Shown here one piece after another: positions 43,702-54,839 of a DNA stretch of 64,000 nucleotides (positions within the stretch are counted from its first letter, which is position 1; every line of letters starts with the position of its first letter). The stretch is taken from NCBI RefSeq assembly GCF_000226115.1, contig NC_016461.1:2046001-2110000 (forward strand). The letters are read 5' to 3'. Under the pieces are notes generated by a model. That model saw nothing but the letters and a program-made list of their open reading frames with translations. It did not search any database and was not told where the DNA came from. A program made the position numbers and the translations under genes. The DNA is from Thermothielavioides terrestris NRRL 8126. Taxonomy: Eukaryota; Ascomycota; Sordariomycetes; Sordariales; Chaetomiaceae.

Positions 43702-46700
43702 CTAGACACCCGGCGTGCTAAAGTCGGGATACTGCGGCCAGTTGCCGAGCTTGGCCACATCGCCGCCGATGCGCACGTAGACGCCGACGGCGGGCACGCC
43801 GCCGTCGAGCACGAAGAACTGGTACCAGCCGGGGGGCGCGATGGTGGCGCCGGGGGGCGCGTCGACGGTGCAGGCGGTGCCGGCGCACGAGACGCGCGGC
43901 ATGATGGTGCGCGCGCCCATCGAGTTGCCGTGCGTGCTGGCCACCGAGCCGAGCAGGGTGACGGTGATGGCCCCGTTCTGCGCCGGCCCGCCCAGCGTGA
44001 AGGGGATGCCCGTCTGCCCCCACGCCCAGTCGCGGTTCGCCAGCTGGAACGTCGGCCGCGGCTTGCCGCTCAGCAGGTACGGCGGCAGGAAGACCTCGAG
44101 CCGGTACTCCTCCGGGTTGACGCCGTCCTGCGGGTCCGAGCCCGAGATCAGCACGCGCCCGTCGAGCAGCGTGATGGCCTCGCTGTGGTACATGCGGGCG
44201 ATGGTGGTGTTGGCCGCGACGGTGATGCGCGAGCCGACCGGCTTGGTCGGGTCGTAGAGCAGCGCGTTGAGGTTGGGCCCCACGCCGAGGCCGAAGCCGG
44301 CCACGCCGTGCAGCGCGCCGTTGGCGATCAGGTACGTGCCGTCGGGCAGCGGCGCCATGCACGACATGACGCGGAACGACGGCATGCGCTCGATCGTCCA
44401 GGTCGGGTTCTCGGCCTCGGGCTCGATCGAGACGCAGTTGTCTAGCGCGTTGCCCGGGCCGATGGTCGAGCCGCCGCAGATCAGCACGCCGAGCGGGTCG
44501 CTGTAGGGCCACCTCTGCGGCAGCAGCACGGCGGTGCCCTCGAGCGGATACGTGCGGCCGCCCAGGTCGTCGTTGACGGCGCCGGGCGGGTTGGGCAGCA
44601 CCTTGGTGGTGGCGAAGGTGACCGGGTCGAGGATGCGGGCCTCGTTCCAGTACTGCACGAAGATGCCGCCGCCGGGCAGGACGGCGAGGAAGGGGTACAG
44701 GTTGTTGGGGTGGGTGCGGTCGAGCCACTCCATGTAGAGCGGCGGCGTGCCCGTGTAGGGCAGGATCTCGAGCGAGGGCGTCGCGGCGTCGTTGGAGCCG
44801 ATCAGGCCGCCGACGACCAGGATCGAGCCGTTGGTCATGACCATGACGCTGGGGTACCAGCGGCCGGCCTGGAGCTTCAGCTCGTTGACGTTCTCCTGCC
44901 AGTCGTGCGTGCCGGGCACGCCGGGCGAGCCGTCGGGCCAGTACAGGCGCGTGCCGTAGGTGGCGTCGCCGGCCCAGCCGCCCACGTTGAGCTGGCGGCC
45001 GACCTTGTCGGGCAGGGTGACGCTGGCCGCGCAGAAGACGTCCGTCTTGATGTGCAGCGTGCGGAAGGTCAGCGTGGCGAGGTCGAGCTCGTAGGCGCCC
45101 GTCTCGTTGCCCGGCCCGGTGGCGCCCTTGGAGAGGAGCGTGACCTTGCCGGTGATGGACTCCTGCGTGATGAGCGGCGTGTTGACGCCCCAGACCAGGA
45201 GCTCGTACTTGCCGGCCCGGTAGTCGGTCGGGAAGTCCCACGAGTAGAACGGCGTGCCGGTCCAGAAGTAGGTGCTGAGACGGCTGCCGCCGCCGCAGAT
45301 GGCGCTCGCGTTGCCGGCGCAGACGACGTTGCACTCCGACTCCGGCCGGAAGGTGGCGCCGCTCGTCTCCATGTTGGCCGGGTCGCCGCAGTAGCACTCG
45401 TCGCCGTACTCCAGGCCGGCCGCCATGTAGCCGTACTTGGCGCACCGGTCCAGGCACATGGCCGGCGTCATGTTGCCGGGGAAGTAGAGCTGCCAGAAGA
45501 AGGTGCGCTTCTGGTTGAGGTTGTCCTCGACGCAGCCCTGGTAGGTCCAGTCGCCGAGACCCCCGGTCTGCGGCGCCGGCGGCGCGTAGGCCTGCGGAGT
45601 GCCCTTGGAAACGATGTTCAACCGGTTGCCGGCGCCGCACGTCTGCGTCGCGTCGCCGGGGCAAGCCATGTTGCAGTCCGAGTCGGCCGTCTTGGCGCCG
45701 CCGTTGTAGATGGCGTTGCCGCAGAAGCACTGCACGCCGTACTCGGTGCCCGAGATGATGTAGCCGGCCGCGGCGCAGGCGTTGGCGCACTCCGCCGGGC
45801 TGTTCGACTGGCTGTCGGGAAGCTGGTCCGGGAGGATGCGGCCCTGCAGTCCGTCGATCCAGCAGCCCTGCGCCGTCCATCCGGCCGGCAGGCCGGTCAC
45901 GACGGGACTCGACGAAGTAGTCGTCGCCGGGGCGGAAGACGTCGAGCTCGCCGGCGCGGTGCCGTTCTTGCCGTAGACCGAGAGGCGGTTGCCGGCGCCG
46001 CAGTACTCGCTCCCGTCGCCCGCGCAGGGGAAGTTGCAGTCGGTATCAGGCGCAGGGACGGAGCCGGCGTTGAAGCTGTTGCCGCAGTAGCATTCACGGG
46101 CATACTCGGTGCCGAAGTACGTGTAAGCCGAGCAGAAGGACTGGCAGGCCTCGAGCGTCATGGTGTCGGCGGCGAAGGTGGCATCGCTCAAGGCCCGGAT
46201 GTTGGTGGCCTCGGTCCGGCAGCCGTTCCAGACGTAGTTGCCCACGGTTGCCGGCTGAGACGGTCCGGTCGGGGTCGCCGCGGGGCTGTATGCTGTCAAT
46301 AGAGGAGCCCACCATCAGGCCATGCACGCTGTTTGGGCAAGACTCACGTCGTCGAGACTGCAACGTCGGTGTTCCCGGGCAAGGTCGCCGTCGGAGTCGA
46401 GGACGCAGAGTACTGGTTCTGGTAATTGTACACGTTGAGACGGTTGGGCCCGCCGCAGAGTTCGCTGCTGTTGCCATTGCAGGTCATGCTGCAGCCGCTG
46501 GTGGCGGGGGCGCCGCCGTTGGCGATGGTGTTGCCGCAGTCTTGTCATCGGTGGTCAGCTTCAAGCCCCCCGACGAGAGCAGGCGCGCACCGCTTCAGCC
46601 ACTTACAGCATTCCCCGCCATACTCGACGCCGGCGAGAATATAGTTAGCCGCATGGCAGGCAGCGGTACACTTCTCAACGGTCAGATCACTGCCCGACAG

Positions 46701-47257
46701 GCCCGCGCCGTAGGTCAGAGCACGGCCGGTCGTCCCCTCGGCGTAGCACCCCATGTAGACGTAGCCGTTGACACCCGGGCTGGGCTGGGGGCCGAGAACG
46801 TCGGTTGTGTGGAAGACCGAAAGCCTGCTCGGGCCGCCGCAGGGCTCGGTATCGTCTCCGGTGCAAGCCATGCTGCAGTCCGACTCGGCAGCCTTGGTGG
46901 CTCCGGAGGCGTAGCCGCTGTCGCACCAGCATTCCTGCGAGTACTCGGCGCCGGCATACGGAAAGCCCTTGGATGTGCAGTAGCTAATGCAGTTCTCGAT
47001 GGTCATGTTGGTGCCATCGGCGTACGAGGCGCCGCTAAAGGTCCGGCCGGGGACATCGGTCCAGCATCCTTGATAGGACCAGTGGCCAGGCAGCGTCGTG
47101 GGCAAGGAGAGTGCAAGCGTGAGCGGGAACTGCAGGGCAGGTCAGTCAGAGTCAGACATGTCACATATCTCCCGGGCCAGATAGACCGGGCCGTGTCCAC
47201 GCTTACCGAAGACAAGACGAAAGAGGACACCAATGTCCTTGCTGGGAAGGTCTTCAT
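43702..47257 (-). CDS. Five-WSC-domain glyoxal oxidase (copper radical oxidase, AA5-type)
   Basis: Exons 47257–47207, 47129–46607, 46540–46348 and 46292–43702, about 1118 residues. It should oxidise aldehydes such as glyoxal and release H2O2 outside the cell. The signal peptide is MKTFPARTLVSSFVLSSFPL. Five WSC domains follow, each with the Cys pattern and E-Y-x-x-E/Q-C-x-C-G (for example WSYQGCWTDVPGRTF, YVYMGCYAEG, YVWNGCRTE, WTAQGCWIDG, WTYQGCVEDN). WSC domains bind cell-wall or plant glycans. Next come a glyoxal oxidase β-propeller and a DUF1929 C-terminal domain. Probable copper ligands are present: Cys in VFCAAS, Tyr in GRWYPSV, Tyr-His in RMYHSEAI and His in STHGNSMGAR. Oddity: the third junction, with the only good GTGAGT and CAG sites, is one base out of phase. 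A long plus-strand frame over it is a GC-driven shadow. Confidence 0.92.
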
Positions 47258-50200
47258 GTTGAAGACGGGTGCGCCCCAGGAGAGGACGCCAACACCACAG
47301 CAATCAGGACAGGTCGGGACAAACGAGCGTCAGGGTCGGAGTAAACCACAGACCAAGTGGGAAGCAAGAAGGGAGCGTGTGGGGATCACATCTCACATAT
47401 ATTCCGTCCCTAATACCTCCGTACACTGCGGATTACACTGCACTCCTCTGTTCACACAGGCACTTCAACCATAAGGCGGGTCCCCTTGGCGCTGAGCCCG
47501 TCAAGGGGAGCAATGAGATGGCCTGCTCTCCGGGAACCGGGGGCCGACAAGGTTAGTGTAGCCCCGCCGAACTATCAGCCCCAAGAGACACACGCAGAAC
47601 AGCCTGGCCCAAAGAACAAGCAGAGGGTGGGCCGAGTCGACCATGGTAGGCGAGCGTGGCGCGCCCAAGGTTGCAGGGGGCAAGGCGGCCAATGCAGCAG
47701 GGTTCCTGCACAGCAACAACGTCTTGGGCGTCGAACTTGGGGACTGGACAAGACACTAACTCACGAGTGGTCGGATTACAGGCGACAACGACGGCCCTAA
47801 CGTTATCAGCAAGCCTCGGTCTCCGGCCTTGGATGACTGTCCTGGTTGCAATCGCGCGGATATTGCTCCGGCCTGTGAACTCGGACGCTGTGATTAATCT
47901 GTTGTGCGGAGTCTGGGCGCCTCGTGGCTGAAAGTCTGGAAATTTTGACTCGTACTAACACGGAGTAAGCGTGCGAGAGATGCAGGAACTGGTGGTCCTT
48001 ACTCCGTACACAACATTCCCATGTCGGCCCGCTTCGCCCATCTTCTGCTGGGCTCCGGCTGCTCACGTCTGCTCGGGTAGTTCACTTCCTAGTTAGATTG
48101 AACAGTGATGGTCTGGCTTGCTTGCCCGTCACCAGTGCCGTGGACGCTGATATTCCGGCCACCCCCGTGCGCTAACTACCGCAGCTCAGCTCGCTATCGA
48201 GTGAGTGGGCCGTGGGCTGAACCAGAGCGCAGTCGATAGTTAACTCGTGCCAAGCCGCCAGTCCAGATCCGGGCTGCTCGCTCTGGTGCCCCTGTCCAGG
48301 CACCGCGAATCCGTCCAACGAGCCGCCGGGTCATCCCTCGCGCCGAGAAGAAATGGGCGACTCTCAAACCAGTGGCTGCGTGGCGGCCCTCTCAATACGA
48401 GCAGGCATGAATCGTCCTGTCGCTCAGTTATTTTCCTTGCATTGTGCGTCTCTCCAAAAAGCCCGCACCGTTGCCCAGTTGGCTTCCTTCCAGAGTGTGA
48501 CTCTGGAATACGGAGTACTGGCCCCCGGACGGCCCGGCCACACCGGGACTCTCCACGTGTCTTTGGTCAGACAGAGTCGCTTGCATTCTTTTCTTTGCCG
48601 TTGCTGTTGGTGCCAAGTTTCCAGCTGCTCGCGTAGTACGGATGACATTGTACTCTGCAGATTGAGGGTCCCGGGTGCTGGGTCGGGCTATTGACAGCGC
48701 AAAACTGCTAGTTAGTCGAAAAGGCCCCTCTCCGTCAGAAATTTGCTGAATCGAGCGGAGAGCACAGCTCTCAGCTCAAGACGAAGTCAAATAGTCGCAC
48801 TTGTTGGGGCCCAGAACCGACGTCTCCATTGGGCCCGAGTCGTTCGAGAACTTTGGCTTGGAACAAGCTGAGAAGACAGACGGAGCTTAAGTTTGCGAAT
48901 GTGGTCCGCCCAGCTGCTTCGGGGACTCACACCCCGGGCGCGTCGTGCCTGCCCGAAACGTTCCAGATATTCCAACTCGTCAATCGTAACTCGGTTAACG
49001 CCCGCCAGTTTTGTCTTGGAAAGAACCACCGCAAAGACATAAGGTACTTGTTCTGCCCTGGTTATGGCAAGAATCAATTCTGTACAGTACCTCAGGTAGT
49101 TGCATAGGTGCATGCTCTCAGTTCAGGTCTATGCCTCACTCCACTACCGAAGTTGTTCCTTTTTTTTTTTCTGCGAATGGTTTGGCTACACCTGTCCACC
49201 CTCGCGCGCTTCTCGACCAGGATCCGTGCTAATTCATGGATCTCTTCTGGGAGTCCACAACAAACACATGTGGACAGACACAGTCTCCCGCTTCCAAATC
49301 CATCGGAGGCATTCCAGAACCGGTAACTACCTTAGCGTTAACTACCTGTTTACAGTAGGTCAACCCAAGATGGAGAAAAGGAGGATCCAGGTACCCAAAA
49401 AGCGCGGTCCCCACTCGGGTGGGTGGCAGCGGGATGTTCAACGCAGCAGCAGCCTACTGGACAGGGCTCGGTGCAACCTTCCTCTGCTGGCTCTGTAGGG
49501 CTGGCGCCCCAGGCTGCACCGCTGGGGCAGTCATGGGTGGAGCCTTGGCCAGGGGCCTTGCCCCAACGATCTTTTTGTCCATGCCGCCCACCACACAACT
49601 CCCGCGATTTGCCGATCATCCGATCAATCAGGGCACGGCCATCACATTCTTGGGATCGACGATGCCAGTGTTGCCAGGGGGACGGATCGCGGGAGCTATC
49701 AATCATCAGCTTACTAGATATTTAGCGTTACACTGCGAGCTGATTTCTTATCTGCATGCATTTAACGTTTCTTCCTTTTCCTTGGAGTTGTTAAATCAGT
49801 TGATGTTCCGTGCTTCCAACTGTTCTCATCGCTACCTTAACCAACGTTACACGGCGAAGTCCACTTTCTCACCCATGATGCTGTCCCGCACGGCACGCTG
49901 CGAGGTGTGCCCCTCCACGTCGACAACAGCGGCGCCCCAGCCAGTTACACAGCGTGGAGTCTGCCTGCAGCATCTCTCGTATTTCATCGTTAACTGCGCG
50001 TACCCCGCTGTCTGACAGGTGTCAGTCAGGCAATTTCACTGCAACTCGACACACCGCACCTCACTGCACCTCGGGGAAGCTGGGCGCCCCTCCAACAACC
50101 TCAATGCTCTTCTAGCACCAATTGCTGTCGCGCTCCCAACACGCTATTGAAGAACAGGCACACTCTTTGGTTGCCAAGTCGGCGTCTTTGGGTGTGGCGT

Positions 50201-51764
50201 GTTGTGCGGCTGGCTGGCGCCCAACACGAAGCGGTGGGGACTTGGGACTTGGGACGCAACTTGGGACGCACGCATGCACGCACGCCAGCCCCCAACGCTG
50301 CTGCAATGCGACCTCTTTCCTACCTTTGCCGAGCATGTCAGTTCGGTGGCCAAATCCTCCGATAAGGTGCATCTTCCGTTGGCGCACCGAAGTAATGGCG
50401 AAGAAGGCAGAGGGCAGCAAACCCAAGCTCAGCCGCCACAACATGCACGAGATTGTTGGGTTCTAAGTCAAGCTGCAGCTTCACCGCAGGTCAGCCTTTT
50501 ACCCCGCATCGCAAGGCATGCCTCCGGCCAGCAGAGCAGAGGACCGAAGCTGCCAATGGGGGGTTGACCGCTCTCTCGGGGTCTCGACTCGATTAGTAGA
50601 TTCTGGCTTCGCCGTCAGTCCAGAGAGAAAAGGCAACCGAGCGCTCGAAGTCGGCACTCAAGAAAGACCTCGTCACGGCGTGTTGTGTAGCACAGCATCA
50701 CCTGCAACGACCCAACGCGCTTTTCGTTGTCTCGTCTGATTCCTTTAGCCGGCGGCGGTAAGACCAACCATATTGAGCTGAGCGGGCCGGGAGAAGACCA
50801 CTGTCCACCAGTTCCGCGTGCTGTGCACACGGCTCTGGCCGGAGATGCCCACTTCACAAGTTGTTCCTGTCTCGGAAGACACGGTCAGTGCCGGAAACGA
50901 GCGCACATTGCTCGGCTTACGGCGGCTTGTTGCTCCTGAATGTTGGGTGAGGCTTACCCTGGCAGCGTATCTTATGTCCCTTTGAAGGTGTGCCATGGGC
51001 ATGAGTCTCAAAGGACTCTTTCTCTCTGCTGGCATGGAACAGCGCGTTTACAGTTGGGGCGATTATTCCCCAAGTCCCCTTGAGTACCTCACTTCGAGGA
51101 AGCGACTCAGGCTCACTCACTATGAACTCAATGTTTTGTTTTGCCCTCAAAGGGTTGTCCGAACATAGCCCTGGGCATCCACTAGCTAACAACATATTGA
51201 CTGCTATGGTCTTATGCTCCCACTTCAGCCAGGATTCGGTAGATGTTGTTCAATTTTTTCTTTTCTTTTTTGTCTTTTTTTTTATTTAAAAAAAAAGGAT
51301 CTCCTCTCGTCCCAAACCATGGCATTTGATCCTTGAGCTCGCTACCCCTGAGCAACTTGAGCCTCTTCCCCACTCTCCCCCAGAACTCTTGGGCCAGGGA
51401 GAATATCTCCGTATCCGGGGAAGCACCCCGACAGGCCGGGCCTGTAGAGACGGGAAGCCTCAAGTGTCTTCCACCCACGGCTGACTGAGGAATCGCGATT
51501 TCGACCAGCAGCCAGATCTCCCGCGGCACTCTACTCCGTTGACAGGGTGAAATGACCATAGGTAGTCATGTCCAAGACTCGGGTCTGGAACTGAACTCGG
51601 TGGAGTGCCAGATCTGAAGCCGGTTCTTGATGCCCCCCCCCCCCCCCCCAACCCCCCAACCCCGGAGCGGCAGACCGACTGCGTTCTCACCGTTCCTCCT
51701 CAATCCATCTTCCGTCATCCCTCATGTGTTGCTACTACCCAACACAGTTCCCCTCGATGTCCCC
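47258..51764. other. 4.5-kb gene-poor interval
   Basis: No frame here convinces me: none has a domain, splice pattern or steady codon bias. It includes perfect TACTCCGTA (48000–48008) and TACGGAGTA (48509–48517) motifs, a T/A near-palindrome (TTTTTTTTTATTTAAAAAAAAAA, about 51275–51297, written here as its T and A runs) and a run of about 17 C at 51632–51648. The left end is the promoter of the glyoxal oxidase gene. Non-coding RNA genes cannot be excluded. Confidence 0.45.
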
Positions 51765-53077
51765 CTATCCCATAACCCGCTCCACAACAGCCTCAAACGC
51801 GGCCCTCTCGATGCTCGCCCCAAAATGCGGACACCGCACGAGCGGCGCGAGGCCCTTCGTCAGCCGGTCCAGCACGGGGGCGTCATCGTCATCGTCGTCG
51901 CCGTCATCATGGGCATGGGCATCGGCACGCCGCAGCAGCGCCGCCGCGCCGAAGCGCCCCACCAGCTCGAACCAGGCCTGCACGGGCGCCAGCTCCGGCC
52001 CGGCGGCCGGCGCGAGCGACTGCGCCAGGCCGTGCAGGGCGTGCAGCGTCAGCGCCGTGGTCTGCCAGGAGCAGGAGAGCGGGGTGTCGCCGTTGGGGTC
52101 CTCGCTGGCGGGGTTAGTAGCAGCGGCTGTGGCTGTGGCTGTGGTGGTGCTAGTGGTGGTGGTTGGGAGGGTTGGGTTGACGGATTGTGGTTGGGAAGAA
52201 GAAGAAGGAGGGAGCCGCGGGAGGGAGCGGAGCAGGGCGGTGGTCTTGGGGTTGGCGAAGGGCACGCGGGAGGGAGCGGTGCGGGCGGCCGCGGCGAAGA
52301 CGTGCTCCGGCGCGTGCCGCAGGGCGAGGCTCGTCGCCATGAGCGTGTGCCCGTTTGCTTCGTGCCCGATGAGCGGCGTGCGCGGGGGCGGGCTGTCGGC
52401 GGGCGGCGGGCGGAAGAGCGACGGGTCGAAGTGGCCGCGGCAGATGTGCTCGAGGCTTGCGCGGTTGTTAGCTCTGTCGCCGGACCAATGGTTGGGGAGG
52501 GGAAGGGGGGGTGAGCTTACGCGAGGATGAAGTTGATGGCTGCTTGCGTCTCTGAAGGGGTCAGGTCTGGAAGGTCGGCAGTATCAGGACCTGGCGGGCT
52601 TTCCTGACGGGAAGGTGGGTGTGATGTTGGCGGCGGGCTGCTGATGTAGAAGCGCGCCGCGTTCAGCATCTCGTCGAAGCCGAGCGTGACGGTGACGGCG
52701 TCGAGATCTGGCTGCAGGCTCACCCTCGTGTCGCTGCTCAGCTGGGAGGGCGGGGGCGTGTCCTTCAAGAGTGACACTCGCTGATCCAGCGACAAGGGCA
52801 GCGACTTGCTGCGCACGGCCGCCTCGATCTGGGCCCGAATGGCCCTGTTCTCGTTCAGGAGCAGCTGGCTGTCTCGCTCGGCGGTCTCGATCATCTCGCG
52901 GAGGCGGGCCACGTCCATCTCGAGCTGCTTGACGTAGTTGGCCTTGCGCTGCCGGTGCCGGGCCTGCGCCTTGCGCACCTGGACGCGCCTGATCTGGGCC
53001 TTGTCCACGGCCGTGTCCTCGGATGCGGCATCCTGGGCTCCTGCAGCGCGGATTCTCAGTTTAGTCGTTGGACGCAT
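51765..53077 (-). CDS. bZIP transcription factor, fungal type
   Basis: Two exons (53077–52521 and 52455–51765) with a 65-nt intron, in phase, 415 residues. It is a DNA-binding regulator. The basic region RRVQVRKAQARHRQRKANYV is followed by a short leucine zipper (QLEMDVARLREMIETAERD, then LLLNENRAIRAQIE). Where most bZIPs have Asn (N-x7-R), this one has Val; the Q-V-R-x-A-Q-x-x-H-R-x-R-K form is a known fungal subclass. The C-terminal half has ICRGHFDPSLF, LALRHAPEHVF, Thr/Ala-rich spacers, an acidic DDGDDDDDD run and a conserved-looking end (GLAPLVRCPHFGASIERAAF). Start chosen at MRPTTKLRI; upstream in-frame codons look like leader sequence. Target genes are unknown. Confidence 0.88.
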
Positions 53078-53608
53078 GGTTGGAGAGAGAAAGAAGGGGT
53101 TGATGAATTGGCCGGCGGACGAGCGAAGGAAACAAGGAGAAACGATACAGGCCCCATCTTCGTATCCACGCCTAGACAAGCACCCTCGGCCAGGTCCTCG
53201 ATGGAGGCCCGAGAAGTCCGTTCATGCCATCAAGGCCCTCAAGACTCCCTCCCGGCTGCCAAGACGGCCAGCCAATCTCGCGGAGGAGTGAGGACCCTGA
53301 GGGCTGGCGCCGAAGACGGCCCGGCGCCGCCGCCCAATCCAGGACACTGCCGGGGATCGCAAAAAGTTGAGGATGGATGATGGCCTTGTATGTACATACA
53401 TCCATGCGCGCATGCGTGCAGTGACAAATCTGTGGCACCCCGAACAGGGTCGGCTTGCCAAGCCGACCCGGGCCATGTAGGATGCAATCGAGCCCAACGC
53501 ACTGGGATCCGACTGGATCCAGCGTAAGGCGGGAACTGAACTGAGGAAGATGTGTAATCCGAAAGAATGGATTGGGGGGGAAGCACAACAGGAACCGCGC
53601 AGACTCAC

Positions 53609-53735
53609 CTGCCGAACCCGGGCTCGCACCCGGGTTAGCGTCCACGAAGCGGAGCTTCTTTACGCCCAGCACCTCCTTGGACCTCTTCCAAAACGCCGTA
53701 AACGATGGGCGGCTCGGCTCTGGCGCGTCCGCCAT
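53609..53735 (-). CDS. Possible first exon of a small unknown gene
   Basis: From ATG 53735 the frame reads MADAPEPSRPSFTAFWKRSK, then EVLGVKKLRFVDANPG, then reaches a good donor (GTGAGT at 53608). This looks like a real exon: ordinary composition, a Kozak-like context (CCGCC before ATG on the sense strand) and a clean splice site. I could not place the next exon with confidence between 53.6 and 53.1 kb. No domain recognised. If real, it lies just upstream of the bZIP gene on the same strand. Confidence 0.4.
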
Positions 53736-54839
53736 GACGACGCGCGCCCCCGGAATATTGGAATCGTTCCCGATCCCCGATCCCCAGTGTCTCCTATTGC
53801 GTACGGAGAGAGACCAGACCAGAACACAAGGCCGGACAACCAATTCCCTTTTCTGATCCGTGAAGTGAATCGTCGTATGCAACGGTCCGGACGGTGAACG
53901 TGCTGCGCCCGCCCCAACCTGCACAGTTCGCACAACTCTAAAGACTCTAGTGTAGAGTTAAACCAACCCCACTGAAGAACCCCGAACCGGGAGCAGCAAA
54001 AATATTCCGTACTCCAATCCAACAACCCCGGAATGTGAGAACTGGAATTCAAACATCCCAGGCACGAGGCAACGGCTCAACCAACTCCCGACCAACGCGT
54101 ACGGCACAGTCCTCCATACCATGACAGTGGCACAGTCAGCGCCCATCCTCAGCCCGGTTGCCGGTAGGCGGTTGGCGGAGAGAGGAGGGATGGCCCTGGC
54201 TGCCCGATCGAGCATAGTGTAGCCCCGACTCGGGGGGCGGATTGTTGATTACTCACAACACACTTCAAGCTTTGACAGCTACCTTAAGAACTGGGTGACT
54301 AACTGCCTCAGTGTCGCCATGCCCTCGTATATAAGGTAGTCAATACGCAGCATTTAACTGACCAAGCTTCCAACTAGTTATGGGATGAGATAACTAGATG
54401 ACAAGAAACGCCTACGTGTTGTCCTTCGTCTAGTAAACTAAACCCGCATGCTCTCTCATCTGACCTGAAGTTCCGTCAAAGTAAAAGAACATGAACGATC
54501 ATGCCTGCCAGACAAATCTGCCCATCATCGCTAAATTTGTAGTATATAAATCGCAAAAAGCAAACTCCCAGCTCCTGGTCCAGATGCGCCCCTGATATGC
54601 TCTGCTGGCCTGCTTGCCTGGATATCCCCCTCAAACGCCAAGCGCCGTCAAATACAATGCCCGTACCGTCCCGCCCCCTCCAGATTTTTCCCGGTCCCAA
54701 AAACGACCCTTGACTCTCTCGCGATATGAAGTCCCCCAAAACAGCAAGATAGCCATCACCATCACACAGCACCGTACCGCACTGCCCCCCTCTCCTTTCC
54801 TCCCCGCTGTGGGGCAAATCATGGAGAAACATCGTCCAG
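53736..54839. other. Intergenic with no gene recognised
   Basis: Between the unknown small exon and the RRN3 3' end. The right end is the 3' flank of RRN3. No coding sequence supported. Confidence 0.5.

Noticed and set aside
44710..46302. 530-codon plus-strand frame over the glyoxal oxidase
   Set aside because: Val/Gly/Ala/Arg-rich shadow of the GC-rich minus-strand gene.
49419..50015. 198-codon plus-strand frame
   Set aside because: No domain, mixed codon use and no splice logic; likely chance in a gene-poor interval.
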